NCBI RefSeq assembly: GCF_026341035.1
Contig: NZ_JAPEOQ010000001.1
Coordinates: 5,580,001 to 5,644,000, forward strand
Length of the DNA stretch: 64,000 nucleotides
Direction of reading: 5' to 3'
Origin: Streptomyces sp. NBC_01016
GTDB lineage: Bacteria > Actinomycetota > Actinomycetes > Streptomycetales > Streptomycetaceae
The position numbers and the translations under genes are program-made. Shown piece by piece: positions 17,399 through 25,982 of this stretch; the stretch's first letter is position 1; the number at the start of each line of letters is the position of its first letter. The notes beneath the pieces are model-generated. The model saw only the letters and a program-made list of their open reading frames with translations, did not search any database and was not told the DNA's origin.

Positions 17399-17547
17399 GA
17401 GGACTGCGCTCCGCTCTGTGGGCAGTGGGTGACGGGCGTAGGGACGCCGACGACGCCGAGCACCAGCGATATGCCCACGACGGAACACGCGTAGACCTGG
17501 CCCCGCCCCGATGGCCGCTCGACGCTCTCCGTGACATCCCCCGACAC
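17395..17547 (-). CDS. 50-residue single-span membrane peptide coupled to acetamidase
   Basis: A GTG start at 17547 follows AAAGGGGGAT, and the 50-residue product ends exactly in the start codon of the acetamidase gene. The peptide has a charged N-terminus (SGDVTESVERPSGRGQ) and one hydrophobic segment (VYACSVVGISLVLGVVGVP). I recognise no family. The arrangement suggests a membrane anchor, a transporter-associated peptide, or a leader peptide that couples translation. The good ribosome site and overlap favour a real gene. Confidence 0.6.
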   Translation of the reverse strand: MSGDVTESVERPSGRGQVYACSVVGISLVLGVVGVPTPVTHCPQSGAQSS

Positions 17548-17797
17548 AGGAATCCCCCTTTCCCGTGCGCGCGCCACCACCCGTCGGACGGACGGGGGTG
17601 CGGCGCCTCGCGTGAATTACGGTACGGGGCCCGCAGGTTGGGGCGGAAGGGGGCGCGGAAGATCTGTGGACAACCCACGCAATGTGAACAACCGCATGTC
17701 AGAGGTCCGAACCAGTGGCGTGTGGGGGGAGCGGTGCCACGGTGCGTGGGGGCAGGTGGCGTCAACGCGGCAGCCAATGGTGGGACCCGCCCCGTCC

Positions 17798-18988
17798 TCA
17801 GGCGGCGACCGCCCCCATCGGATCGTCGAGCACCGCCCGCACCACCGAGTGCGCCGCCCCCAGCAGCGGCCCGTCCGAACCCAGGCCGGAGGTGATGACG
17901 CCGTCCTCCGGGGACGCCGTGCGGCGGGTCAACTCCCGCTCCAGCGACGGCAGAAGCCACGGTGCAAGTCGGGACAGCGCGCCACCGAGGACCACCGCAC
18001 GCGGGTCCACGAGGTTGACCGCGCCGGTCAGCGCGATGCCGAGCGCGGTGCCCGCCGAGCGCAGCGCCCGGCGCGTCGGGACGTCACCGTCGGCGGCCCG
18101 CTCGGCGAGCAGCGACACCCGGTCGGGGCCGGGCTCGATGTCCGCCGCGCGCAGCACCGCCTCCTCACCCGCGTACTGCTCGAGGCACCCACGCCCGCCG
18201 CACGGGCACGCGGGTCCCTCCGGGCGCACCGGCACGTGGCCCAGCTCCCCCGCGAACCCCCGTGTCCCGCGCAGGAGGTGACCGTCCACGACGAGCGCCG
18301 CGCCGATGCCGATCTCCGCCGACACATGGAGGAAGTCGGCGGGGGAGTCCTCGGCGAGCCACAGTTCGGCGAGGGCGCCGAAGTTCGCCTCGTTCTCGAC
18401 GGTGACCGGCACATCGACCGGGAGCAGGGACGCGACATCCGTGTCGTGCCAGTCGAGGTTGGGTGCGCGCACGACGGTCGTGGTGCCGCGTGCGACCAGG
18501 CCCGGCACGGCGATCGCGAGCCCGGCGGGCCGCAGCCCGGCCGCCTGCGCCTTGTCGGTCACCTCCCGTACCAGTTCCGCGAGTTCGTCCAGTACGGGCT
18601 TCGGCGCGCGCTCCCGATTGCTCACCCGGCGCCGTGCCCGCGCCCGCACCTCGCCCCGCAGGTCCACCGCGCACACCGCGAGATGGTCGACGCCCACTTC
18701 GGCGCCGAGACCGGCAGGACCCCGACCGCTCACGGCGAGCGCCGAGCCCGGCCGCCCGACGCCGCCCGGACGCTGCGGCCCCAGCTCCTCCAGCAGCCCC
18801 GCCCGGATCAACTCGTCGACCAGCGTGGACACGGCTGCCCGGGTCAGGCCGATGTGCTGCGCCACCGCGGCCCGCGAGAGCGGACCCTCGGCGGCGACGG
18901 CGTGCATGGCGCGGGACAGGTTGCGGCGGCGCATGGCCTGCTGGGTGTCGGACGTGCCCGGTCGCGGCCGGTGCAGTGGTGCGGTCAT
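17798..18988 (-). CDS. ROK-family xylose-type repressor
   Basis: The 396-residue protein has an N-terminal winged helix-turn-helix (PLSRAAVAQHIGLTRAAVSTLVDEL, about residues 37-60) followed by a ROK sugar-kinase-like domain with the zinc motif CPCGGRGCLEQYAG. This is the XylR/NagC-type plan. It is adjacent to xylB and xylA, so it very likely represses them and is released by xylose or a related sugar (inferred from context). A degenerate repeat array separates it from xylB, and all three minus-strand starts have their own upstream space. Confidence 0.93.
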   Translation of the reverse strand: MTAPLHRPRPGTSDTQQAMRRRNLSRAMHAVAAEGPLSRAAVAQHIGLTRAAVSTLVDELIRAGLLEELGPQRPGGVGRPGSALAVSGRGPAGLGAEVGVDHLAVCAVDLRGEVRARARRRVSNRERAPKPVLDELAELVREVTDKAQAAGLRPAGLAIAVPGLVARGTTTVVRAPNLDWHDTDVASLLPVDVPVTVENEANFGALAELWLAEDSPADFLHVSAEIGIGAALVVDGHLLRGTRGFAGELGHVPVRPEGPACPCGGRGCLEQYAGEEAVLRAADIEPGPDRVSLLAERAADGDVPTRRALRSAGTALGIALTGAVNLVDPRAVVLGGALSRLAPWLLPSLERELTRRTASPEDGVITSGLGSDGPLLGAAHSVVRAVLDDPMGAVAA

Positions 18989-19028
18989 GCGCTCATGCTC
19001 CCAGGGGCGGTGAGGTGGGATATGCGGG

Positions 19029-19209
19029 AGGTGGGTCCGCGCGTCGGGTGGGCCTCACCTGTCGGTGGGTGGGTCCACGCGTCGGGATGGGCCCACTCGC
19101 CGGTGGGCGGACCCACTTATCGGATGGGCCCACTCGCCGGTCGGCGGACCCACTCGTCGGGCGGACCCACTCATCGGGTGGGACTCACCTGTCGGGTGGG
19201 CCTCAGGCC
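19029..19209. repeat. Degenerate ~17-20-bp tandem repeat array between ROK gene and xylB
   Basis: About nine to ten imperfect units of roughly GTGGGCCCACTCGTCGG fill the gap between the ROK start and the xylB stop. Units alternate between GGGCCCACT, GGACCCACT and GGCCTCACCT cores, each containing a short GTGGG...CCCAC dyad. Some adjacent pairs are nearly identical, pointing to local duplication. The array would lie in the 3' untranslated region of xylB and upstream of the ROK gene. Confidence 0.85.
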
Positions 19210-20646
19210 TCACTCGTTCCCGAGAAGCGCCCCCGCCTCCCCGAGCACCCCCGAAATCCGCTCCAGCGCCGCCTCGTCCCGCCGCTCGACCGGTTCGAGC
19301 AGCGGGCCGCGCGCCGTGTCCCAGCGCCGGGCCACCGCCCCCGCGTCCTCGCCGGTCAGCACGCCCGCGGCCTGCGCCGCCGCTCCCAGCGCCACCAGTT
19401 CGCCGGCCTCGGGCACCTGCACCGCCCGCCCCGATAGCCGTCGCACCGTCTCCTGCCAGGCCGTCCCGCGCGCCCCGCCGCCGATGAGCAGCAGGGGAGC
19501 CGCGGGGTCGGCGTCCGCGTCGAGCACCCGGTCGAGCGCCCCGAGCAGCGCGTGCACCGCCCCGTCGTACGCAGCCTGCAGCAACTGGCCGCCGGTCGTG
19601 TCGTGGCGCAGACCGGTCAACAGGCCGGAGGCGTCCGGCAGGTTGGGCGTCCGCTCGCCGTCCAGGTACGGCAGGATCGTCGCCGTGCCGCCCGCCTCGA
19701 CCGCCTCCCGGTCCAGGCCGAGCAGCGCCGCGATCCGGTCCACCGCGAGTGTGCAGTTCAGCGTGCAGGCCAGCGGCAGCCAGTCGCCGCGCGCGTCCGC
19801 GAAACCGGCGACGGTACCGGAGGGGTCGGCCGGCCGGTTCCGCGACACCGCGTACACCGTGCCCGATGTGCCGAGGCTCAGTACGGGAGTTCCCGGCAGC
19901 AGGCCGAGGCCGAGCGCGGCGGCCGCGTTGTCACCGGTGCCGCCCGCCACCAACGTGCCCTCCGCGAAGGGCAGATCGGCTCCCGCGCGTACTGTGCCCG
20001 CGACCTCGCCGGGTGCCACCACCCGCGGCAGCAGCGACGGGTCGAGCCCCACGCGCGCGAGCACGTCCTCGTCGTACGCCTCGGTCGACGATGCCCACCA
20101 CCCCGTACCGGACGCGTCGCCCCGGTCCGTCGTGCCGTCACCGGTGAGACGGCCCGTGAGGTAGTCGTGCGGCAGCCGAACCGCGGCCGTGGCGCGCGCC
20201 GACTCCGGCTCGTGCTCGGCCAGCCACGCCCACTTCGACACGGTGAAGGAGGCCGCCGGCACGATGCCGAACCGCTCCGCCCACGCCTTCGCCCCGCCCA
20301 GTTCGTCCACGAGGCGGCGGGCCTGCGGCGCGGAGCGCACGTCGTTCCACAGCAGCGCGGGCCGCACCGGACGCCCCTGCGCGTCCAGCGTCACCAGACC
20401 GTGCTGCTGCCCGCCGACCGACACCGCCGAGGCGCGCCGAGCCGCGTCGCCGCACTGTGCCAGCGCCTCGCGCAACGCCCGGTACCACTCCTCGGGGTCG
20501 CTCTCGCGGCCCGCGCCCGAGGTCACGGTGTGCGGTGCCTGCCCGCGCGCCACGGTCGCGCCCGTCGCGACATCGACGACCAACACCTTCGTGGACTGCG
20601 TGGAACTGTCGACCCCTACGACGAGGGGTCCATCGGCAGCTGACAT
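19210..20646 (-). CDS. xylB: Xylulokinase
   Basis: The 478-residue FGGY-family kinase has VVGVDSSTQSTKV at the N-terminus, the substrate loop WNDVRS, the catalytic Asp in GGTGDNAAAALG and the LLLIGGGARG adenine-site motif. It phosphorylates D-xylulose to xylulose 5-phosphate for the pentose phosphate pathway. It is divergent from xylA across a 153-base regulatory gap and starts after CAGGAGAG. Confidence 0.96.
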   Translation of the reverse strand: MSAADGPLVVGVDSSTQSTKVLVVDVATGATVARGQAPHTVTSGAGRESDPEEWYRALREALAQCGDAARRASAVSVGGQQHGLVTLDAQGRPVRPALLWNDVRSAPQARRLVDELGGAKAWAERFGIVPAASFTVSKWAWLAEHEPESARATAAVRLPHDYLTGRLTGDGTTDRGDASGTGWWASSTEAYDEDVLARVGLDPSLLPRVVAPGEVAGTVRAGADLPFAEGTLVAGGTGDNAAAALGLGLLPGTPVLSLGTSGTVYAVSRNRPADPSGTVAGFADARGDWLPLACTLNCTLAVDRIAALLGLDREAVEAGGTATILPYLDGERTPNLPDASGLLTGLRHDTTGGQLLQAAYDGAVHALLGALDRVLDADADPAAPLLLIGGGARGTAWQETVRRLSGRAVQVPEAGELVALGAAAQAAGVLTGEDAGAVARRWDTARGPLLEPVERRDEAALERISGVLGEAGALLGNE

Positions 20647-20721
20647 GCGGCTCTCCTGAAATCTCGGGAAATCTGTGTCTGTAGGACGGTCGGCTCTTCC
20701 CAGCGGCGTTCCCGCATACTA

Positions 20722-20745
20722 ATTTGTAAAGCGCCATGACGAAAT
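20722..20745. promoter_or_regulatory. Candidate xyl operator
   Basis: An imperfect dyad ATTTGTAAA-N6-TGACGAAAT lies in an unusually A/T-rich patch (CATACTAATTTGTAAAG) between divergent xylB and xylA. The CTAATTTGTAAA half resembles XylR-type ROK operator halves. It probably binds the ROK repressor at 17798. Confidence 0.5.
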
Positions 20746-20799
20746 AGGCGGCCGCACTCCATGTGCGCGGCCGCCGGGCAACGGCTAGGGAGCCGCGAG

Positions 20800-21966
20800 A
20801 TGACGTACCAGCCCACCCCTGACGACAAGTTCACCTTCGGTCTGTGGACCGTCGGCTGGCAGGGCCGCGACCCGTTCGGCGACGCCACCCGTCCGGCACT
20901 CGACCCGGTCGAGTCCGTGCAGCGCCTCTCCGAGCTCGGCGCCCACGGTGTGACCTTCCACGACGACGACCTGATCCCCTTCGGGGCCTCCGAGGCCGAG
21001 CGCGAGTCGCACATCAAGCGCTTCCGGCAGGCCCTCGACGCCACCGGCATGGTCGTCCCGATGGCCACCACGAACCTGTTCACGCACCCGGTCTTCAAGG
21101 ACGGCGGCTTCACCGCCAACGACCGCGACGTGCGCCGCTACGCCCTGCGCAAGGTCATCCGCAACATCGACCTCGCCGCCGAGCTCGGCGCCAAGACCTA
21201 TGTCGCGTGGGGCGGCCGCGAGGGCTCCGAGTCCGGCGGCGCCAAGGACGTCCGTGACGCGCTCGACCGCATGAAGGAGGCCTTCGACCTCCTCGGCGAG
21301 TACGTCGTCGAGCAGGGCTACGACCTCAAGTTCGCCATCGAGCCCAAGCCGAACGAGCCGCGCGGCGACATCCTGCTGCCCACCGTCGGCCACGCCCTCG
21401 CGTTCATCGAGCGCCTGGAGCGGCCCGAGATGTACGGCGTGAACCCCGAGGTCGGCCACGAGCAGATGGCGGGCCTCAACTTCCCGCACGGCATCGCCCA
21501 GGCCCTGTGGGCCGGCAAGCTCTTCCACATCGACCTCAACGGCCAGTCCGGCATCAAGTACGACCAGGACCTGCGCTTCGGCGCCGGCGACCTGCGCGCC
21601 GCGTTCTGGCTCGTCGACCTGCTGGAGCAGGCCGGCTACGAGGGCCCGCGGCACTTCGACTTCAAGCCGCCGCGGACCGAGGACTTCGACGGCGTGTGGG
21701 CCTCGGCCGCCGGCTGCATGCGCAACTACCTGATCCTCAAGGACCGGGCCGCCGCCTTCCGCGACGACCCCGAGGTCCAGGCGGCCCTGACCGCCTCCCG
21801 CCTGGACGAGCTCGCCAAGCCGACCGCCGCCGACGGCCTGGCCGCGCTGCTCGCCGACAAGAGCGCCTTCGAGGAGTTCGACGTGAACGCGGCCGCCGAG
21901 CGCGGCATGGCGTTCGAGCACCTCGACCAGCTGGCGATGGACCACCTGCTGGGCGTGCGCGCCTGA
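20800..21966 (+). CDS. xylA: Xylose isomerase
   Basis: The protein is 388 residues, exactly the usual Streptomyces length. His54 and Asp57 (FHDDD) and the metal-binding FAIEPKPNEPRGD segment match the known active-site positions. It interconverts D-xylose and D-xylulose (also glucose and fructose) with two divalent metals. The start at 20800 follows GGGAG; an upstream in-frame ATG at 20761 lies in a GC-rich hairpin-like leader and is less likely. It is divergent from xylB. Confidence 0.98.
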   Translation: MTYQPTPDDKFTFGLWTVGWQGRDPFGDATRPALDPVESVQRLSELGAHGVTFHDDDLIPFGASEAERESHIKRFRQALDATGMVVPMATTNLFTHPVFKDGGFTANDRDVRRYALRKVIRNIDLAAELGAKTYVAWGGREGSESGGAKDVRDALDRMKEAFDLLGEYVVEQGYDLKFAIEPKPNEPRGDILLPTVGHALAFIERLERPEMYGVNPEVGHEQMAGLNFPHGIAQALWAGKLFHIDLNGQSGIKYDQDLRFGAGDLRAAFWLVDLLEQAGYEGPRHFDFKPPRTEDFDGVWASAAGCMRNYLILKDRAAAFRDDPEVQAALTASRLDELAKPTAADGLAALLADKSAFEEFDVNAAAERGMAFEHLDQLAMDHLLGVRA

Positions 21967-22010
21967 CGTAGCCCGTACGGAAGCCCCGTACGGAAGTACG
22001 GAAGTACCGC

Positions 22011-22041
22011 GACCGACCGGACGTACGCCGTCCGGTCGGTC
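22011..22041 (+). terminator. xylA terminator
   Basis: A perfect 12-bp stem (GACCGACCGGAC with 22030-22041) closes a 7-base loop 44 bases after xylA. It is preceded by short direct repeats of CGTACGGAAG. Confidence 0.85.
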
Positions 22042-22092
22042 AACTTCCCTCAGGGGCTCGCGCGTTGGGCCCGATGCGGCAATTCTGGAGGG

Positions 22093-22482
22093 GTGTCCTT
22101 ACCCCCGATGCCGCCGCAGCCGCCCCCGCCGCCGAACAATGCGCCGCCGCCCGGTGGCTTCGGTGCGCCGCCGCCCGACGGGCCGCGCCGCCCCGACCGG
22201 CGCAAGACCCTGGTGATCGCGACGCTTGTCGCCCTCGTGGTGATCGTGGGCGCCGTCGTCCTCCTGACGACCCGCGGCGGCTCCTCGGACGGCGACAAGA
22301 AGTCGCCCGACGAGAGCAGCGAACAGGCCACGCGCTCCTCGTCGCCCCGCATCCCGAGCAAGCTGCCGTCCTCGCTGCCCAGCAACCTGCCGAGCGAGCT
22401 CCCCAGTGGGCTGCCGAGCGAACTGCCCTCGGACATCCCCAGCGAGCTGCCGAGCGAGTTGCCCAGCGAACTGGGCGGCTGA
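22093..22482 (+). CDS. Small membrane protein with LPSE-type tetrapeptide repeats
   Basis: The 129-residue protein starts at GTG 22093 after GGAGGG. Residues 1-37 are Pro-rich, one hydrophobic span follows (TLVIATLVALVVIVGAVVLL), and the extracytoplasmic tail is Ser-rich. The tail ends in about ten tetrapeptides of the type LPSE, LPSS, LPSN or IPSE. No enzymatic domain is seen. A membrane-anchored, flexible wall-facing protein is the best description; function unknown. Confidence 0.75.
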   Translation: MSLPPMPPQPPPPPNNAPPPGGFGAPPPDGPRRPDRRKTLVIATLVALVVIVGAVVLLTTRGGSSDGDKKSPDESSEQATRSSSPRIPSKLPSSLPSNLPSELPSGLPSELPSDIPSELPSELPSELGG

Positions 22483-22494
22483 ATTCGCGGACTC

Positions 22495-22588
22495 GACGGC
22501 CGCGGGGTGCTTCTACAGGGCGCGCCGACGGCCGCGAGGTGCTCCTACAGGGCGCACGATGGCCGCCAGTTGCGCCTACAGGGCGCCC
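22495..22588. repeat. Three tandem ~31-bp repeats carrying a gene's stop codon
   Basis: Units 22495-22526, 22527-22557 and 22558-22588 share the core GACGGCCGCGAGGTGCTCCT followed by ACAGGGCGC. The third unit contains the last codons and TAG stop of the minus-strand esterase gene, and the TAG recurs in the other two units (22545-22547, 22513-22515). The 3' end of that gene has therefore been duplicated twice. Confidence 0.88.
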
Positions 22589-23928
22589 TTCGGCAGCTTC
22601 ACGTGCGTCACCTTCGTCTCGACGCCGCTGTCCACGAGCCGTCCGTCCGCGTCGAACGCCCCGTCGCCGTCGGTCATCCCGAAGTCGTTGTCGTTGATCA
22701 GGGCGAGGGTGTCGCGTCCCGCGAGGGCGATGCCCTCGATCTTGTCGGGGACGCCGTCGACCTTGTCGAGGTCCACCACGAGGCGCTTGGCGAGGACCGG
22801 CACGCCCTTCGCCGTCGGGTCGTCGAGTTGCTCCAGTGACGGGGAGGTGGCGTCGTCGTCCCAGCGCCCGCCCAGGATGTCGGCGCCGCGAGTGAGCCGC
22901 ACCTCCTGAAGGCGGGCCGCCTTGTCCGTGCGCTCCTCGACGAGCAGCCGGTCGCCGCCGACGGCGACGACGGAGGAGATCTTCAGCTCGGAGGGGTCGT
23001 CCTCGCCGGGGTCCACCACGTCCACCGGGTCGAAGCGGTACGCGTACTCCGCCGTGACCGCCTGGCTCTTCGGCGAGAACCGCAGCAGGCGCGTCGTCCG
23101 CGAGGCGTCACCCGCGTCCTCGTCCGGCAGCGACAGCGGGCTCTGCACCGCCAGTACCAGGTCCCCGCCCGGCAGTTGGGCGAGCCCCTCGAAGCCCCGG
23201 TTGACCTTGCGGTGCAGCAGCACGGACGGCAGCGACTCGACGACCGGGTAGTCGGCGCCCTTCAGGTCCAGCCCCTTCGGCACGTGCCGGGCGAGGACCC
23301 GGCCGTCCGCGGAGACGTGCACGAGCGAGGGGCCGTACTCGTCGACGAGCCAGAAGCTGCCGTCCGCCGCGCGCACGATGCCCTCGGTGTCGAGACCGTT
23401 CGGGTTGTACGAGAGCGGGGACTCGGCGTCGTACGAGTACGGCTTCTCGTCCCGGCCCTCCTGGTTCGACAGCCCGGTGACGGGCTTGCCGGACTTCGTG
23501 GTGAGCGGGATCGCGTCGAGCACCTTCACCTGATCGCCGGTGACGCGGATCTTCACGATCGCCGGGTCGAAGCCGGGCACGGGGAACGTGCGGCGCTTCG
23601 TGCCGTCGACCTTGATCTGGCCGTTCGGGCCGCGGTCGGTCACGGTCCAGAACTCGCCTTTGCGGCCCGCCGGGTAGAGGTCCGAGCCGATGCCGCCGAG
23701 GTCCACGCCCCGGTCGTCGTCGACCGTGCCCGGCAGCAGGGCGTTGCTGAACTCGCCCAGGGGTACGTCGCCGAGCCTCGCACTCCCGGTGACCTCGGCC
23801 GCCGCAGACCCGGTGGGTGCGCCCGTCGCGGCCGGCGCCACACCGAGCGCCACGAGGGCGGCGAGCGGCACACCCGCGGCGACGGAACGGCCGAGGGTGC
23901 GGCGCTTGCCGGGGACGAGCGGGGACAT
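22576..23928 (-). CDS. Secreted esterase-like/phytase-like protein
   Basis: The 450-residue protein has a signal peptide (KRRTLGRSVAAGVPLAALVALG up to a cleavage-like AAATGAPTG region). A long beta-rich domain of the esterase-like activity of phytase family follows. Marker segments are GGIGSDL, FWTVTDRGPNG, SFWLVDEYGPSLV and GIALAGRDTLALINDNDFG. It is predicted to be exported and probably acts as a phosphoesterase. The start follows AGGAGG. The last codons lie within a three-copy repeat. Confidence 0.93.
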   Translation of the reverse strand: MSPLVPGKRRTLGRSVAAGVPLAALVALGVAPAATGAPTGSAAAEVTGSARLGDVPLGEFSNALLPGTVDDDRGVDLGGIGSDLYPAGRKGEFWTVTDRGPNGQIKVDGTKRRTFPVPGFDPAIVKIRVTGDQVKVLDAIPLTTKSGKPVTGLSNQEGRDEKPYSYDAESPLSYNPNGLDTEGIVRAADGSFWLVDEYGPSLVHVSADGRVLARHVPKGLDLKGADYPVVESLPSVLLHRKVNRGFEGLAQLPGGDLVLAVQSPLSLPDEDAGDASRTTRLLRFSPKSQAVTAEYAYRFDPVDVVDPGEDDPSELKISSVVAVGGDRLLVEERTDKAARLQEVRLTRGADILGGRWDDDATSPSLEQLDDPTAKGVPVLAKRLVVDLDKVDGVPDKIEGIALAGRDTLALINDNDFGMTDGDGAFDADGRLVDSGVETKVTHVKLPKGAL

Positions 23929-24017
23929 GGGGCCTCCTGGGGCGCGGACGAGGTGTACAGCGCACACGCTCGGCCCCCGCCCCGAACACGGAGTGACGCC
24001 AGGGTGAACAGGGCCGC

Positions 24018-24587
24018 TCAGGAAGGCGACTTGATCTCCACCGGGAAGGTCAGCCGCATCGACAGCCAGGCGTACACCGGGCCGAGCGCGTTCATGGCGA
24101 CCACGCACACCCAGGCCGCCCACGGGTTGCCCGCCTCGAAGCCGAACCCGCCGAAGAACGTCGCGAAGTAGCTGGCGAAACCGAAGAACATGCCAGGAAT
24201 GAGCGAGAAGAATCGGACCCGGCCCGTGTACATCAGAGCGCTGTTCAGGACGAGGATGCACAGCGCCCCGAACGCGTTCCGGGCCAACTGGCTCTCGCCG
24301 AACGCCGTGCCCGCATGAGTCTCCAACAGCACGATGAGCAGCGCGTACGTGGAACCCACCGGCATCGCGCACCACAGCCGTCGCGCGCCGGCCAGGCTCG
24401 GGCCGCCCATCAGGAACATGCCCGCCCACGAGATGAAGATCGCCCAAGGTGGCAGATGCAGCGCGGTCCCGCCCACGAAGGCGGTCGTCGCGGCGAGCAC
24501 CGACGCCACGATCTCGTGCGGAATCCGCTCCCGGAGCACGGGTGTCACCGCAGCGGCCGTGCTCGTCCCTGTCGTCGCCTCGGCCAT
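24018..24587 (-). CDS. DUF1097 integral membrane protein
   Basis: The 189-residue protein has about five to six hydrophobic segments (beginning near ASVLAATTAFVGGTALHL and WAIFISWAGMFLMGG), with LIPGMFFGFASYFATFF in the middle, as in the DUF1097 family. It begins 1 base after the amidohydrolase stop, so it is the distal gene of that unit. DUF1097 proteins have no proven function; the position suggests uptake of an amide, ureide or ammonium-related compound (inferred). Confidence 0.88.
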   Translation of the reverse strand: MAEATTGTSTAAAVTPVLRERIPHEIVASVLAATTAFVGGTALHLPPWAIFISWAGMFLMGGPSLAGARRLWCAMPVGSTYALLIVLLETHAGTAFGESQLARNAFGALCILVLNSALMYTGRVRFFSLIPGMFFGFASYFATFFGGFGFEAGNPWAAWVCVVAMNALGPVYAWLSMRLTFPVEIKSPS

Positions 24588-24588
24588 G

Positions 24589-25872
24589 TCAGACCACCCC
24601 GCCCGCGACGAGGGAACCGTCGAGTTCCGCGGAGACCGTCGAACGGGCCACCACCCGCCCCGACTTGACCACCGCGGTGCGCACGGGCCGGTCCAGGAGC
24701 AGCGTGGCGTAATCGCGGGTGTCCAGGACGACCAGGTCCGCCACCGCGCCCTCGCGCACCCCGTAGTCCGCTTCCGGAATGCCGATCACGCGCGCGGCGT
24801 CGTACGTCACCATGCGCAGCACCCGTCGCAGATCGGCGGGGCCCGACAGGTGCGCGATCCGGGCGAGCAGCAGCGCGGTCTCCAGGACGTCGCCGGTGCC
24901 GTACGGGGTGAACGCGTTGCGGATGTTGTTGGTGGCGCAGGCGGTGAGGACGTCCGCGTCCCAGAGTTCACGCACGGGGGCCAGGCCCCGGCGCGGCGCC
25001 GTGTCGTCGCCGCGACCGCCCAGGAAGAGATCCGTGGCGGGCAGCGGCACGACCGCGACCCCGGCGGCCGCGAGTTCGGCGAGGACCGTACGCCGCTCGG
25101 CAGGCGGGCGCCCGGCGAGCGAGGTGGCGTGGCCGAGGGTCACCCGCCCCTGGAGGCCGCGCTCGGCGGTGCGGGCGGCGATGAACTCGGCGAGGGCGAA
25201 GCGGCTGTCGCCGTGGTCGTCGCCGAAGTCCGCGTGCAGATCGGCAGGGACGCCGTACTCGGTGGCGAGATCGAGGACCAGCTCCACGTGCCGGTGGCAG
25301 TCGGCGAGAGAGGCCTCGTTGTAGGTGCACCCCCCGACGACATCGGCGCCCGAGTCGAGCGCCTCACGGAGCAGCTTCTCCGTGCCGGGCGCCTTGAAGA
25401 TGCCCTCCTGGGGGAACGCGACGACCTGGAGGGTGACCAGCTCCGCCCACCTCTCGCGCAGTTCCAATAGGACGTTGAGCCCGGTCAGGCCCGCCACCGG
25501 GTCGACGTCGGGATGGGCGCGGATCGCGGTGGTGCCGTTCAGGACGCACATCCGGAGCACCTGTTCGGCACGCGCGCGTACCTCGTCGTACGTGAATCCC
25601 GCCTTAAGTAGCGCGGTGATCCTGATGGCGTCCGCGAGTGAGCCGGTGCCCTCCGGGGTCAACCCGTCGAGCAGTGCCTTGTCCGGGTGCAGATGGGCCT
25701 CGATCAGACCGGGCACGACGACGCGGCCCGCGCAGTCGAGGACCTCGGCGCCGATGTCGTCCGGCGCGGCGAGACCGGGGCCGATGGCCTCGATCCGTCC
25801 GCCGCGGACGCGGATGTCGGTCGGGTCGGGCGAGTCCTCCACACGCGCGTGGCGCAGCAGCAGAGCGGTCAC
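24589..25872 (-). CDS. Cyclic amidohydrolase (cytosine deaminase-like)
   Basis: The 427-residue protein starts at GTG 25872 behind AAGGAGA. It has the metal-dependent amidohydrolase pattern: PGLIEAHLHPDKALLDGL (first metal motif, in the HxHxDK form typical of CodA-like enzymes), HADFGDDHGDSR, VTLGHATSL and late LTACATNNIRNAF. These enzymes hydrolyse cyclic amides, amidines or deaminate pyrimidines and triazines. In the same locus as acetamidase, carbamate kinase and the FdrA set, a ring-opening or deaminating step on a nitrogen-rich heterocycle is likely; the substrate is unknown. Confidence 0.92.
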   Translation of the reverse strand: MTALLLRHARVEDSPDPTDIRVRGGRIEAIGPGLAAPDDIGAEVLDCAGRVVVPGLIEAHLHPDKALLDGLTPEGTGSLADAIRITALLKAGFTYDEVRARAEQVLRMCVLNGTTAIRAHPDVDPVAGLTGLNVLLELRERWAELVTLQVVAFPQEGIFKAPGTEKLLREALDSGADVVGGCTYNEASLADCHRHVELVLDLATEYGVPADLHADFGDDHGDSRFALAEFIAARTAERGLQGRVTLGHATSLAGRPPAERRTVLAELAAAGVAVVPLPATDLFLGGRGDDTAPRRGLAPVRELWDADVLTACATNNIRNAFTPYGTGDVLETALLLARIAHLSGPADLRRVLRMVTYDAARVIGIPEADYGVREGAVADLVVLDTRDYATLLLDRPVRTAVVKSGRVVARSTVSAELDGSLVAGGVV

Positions 25873-25982
25873 GGTGGTTCTCCTTCGGTCGAGAGATGCG
25901 TGACGGGCAAGTGCGGGTGCGGGTGCGGTGCGTGCGGGCGCGACCTGGGGGGGGGAGGTTACGTCTGGGGTGGATCGGTGGG

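Noticed and set aside
19029..19209. CRISPR array between ROK gene and xylB
   Set aside because: Units are 17-20 bases, contiguous and degenerate, with no unique spacers and no cas genes.
22105..22485. Alternative frame of the PS-repeat gene as a secreted Arg-rich peptide
   Set aside because: Codon phase and the hydrophobic span support the GTG 22093 frame only.
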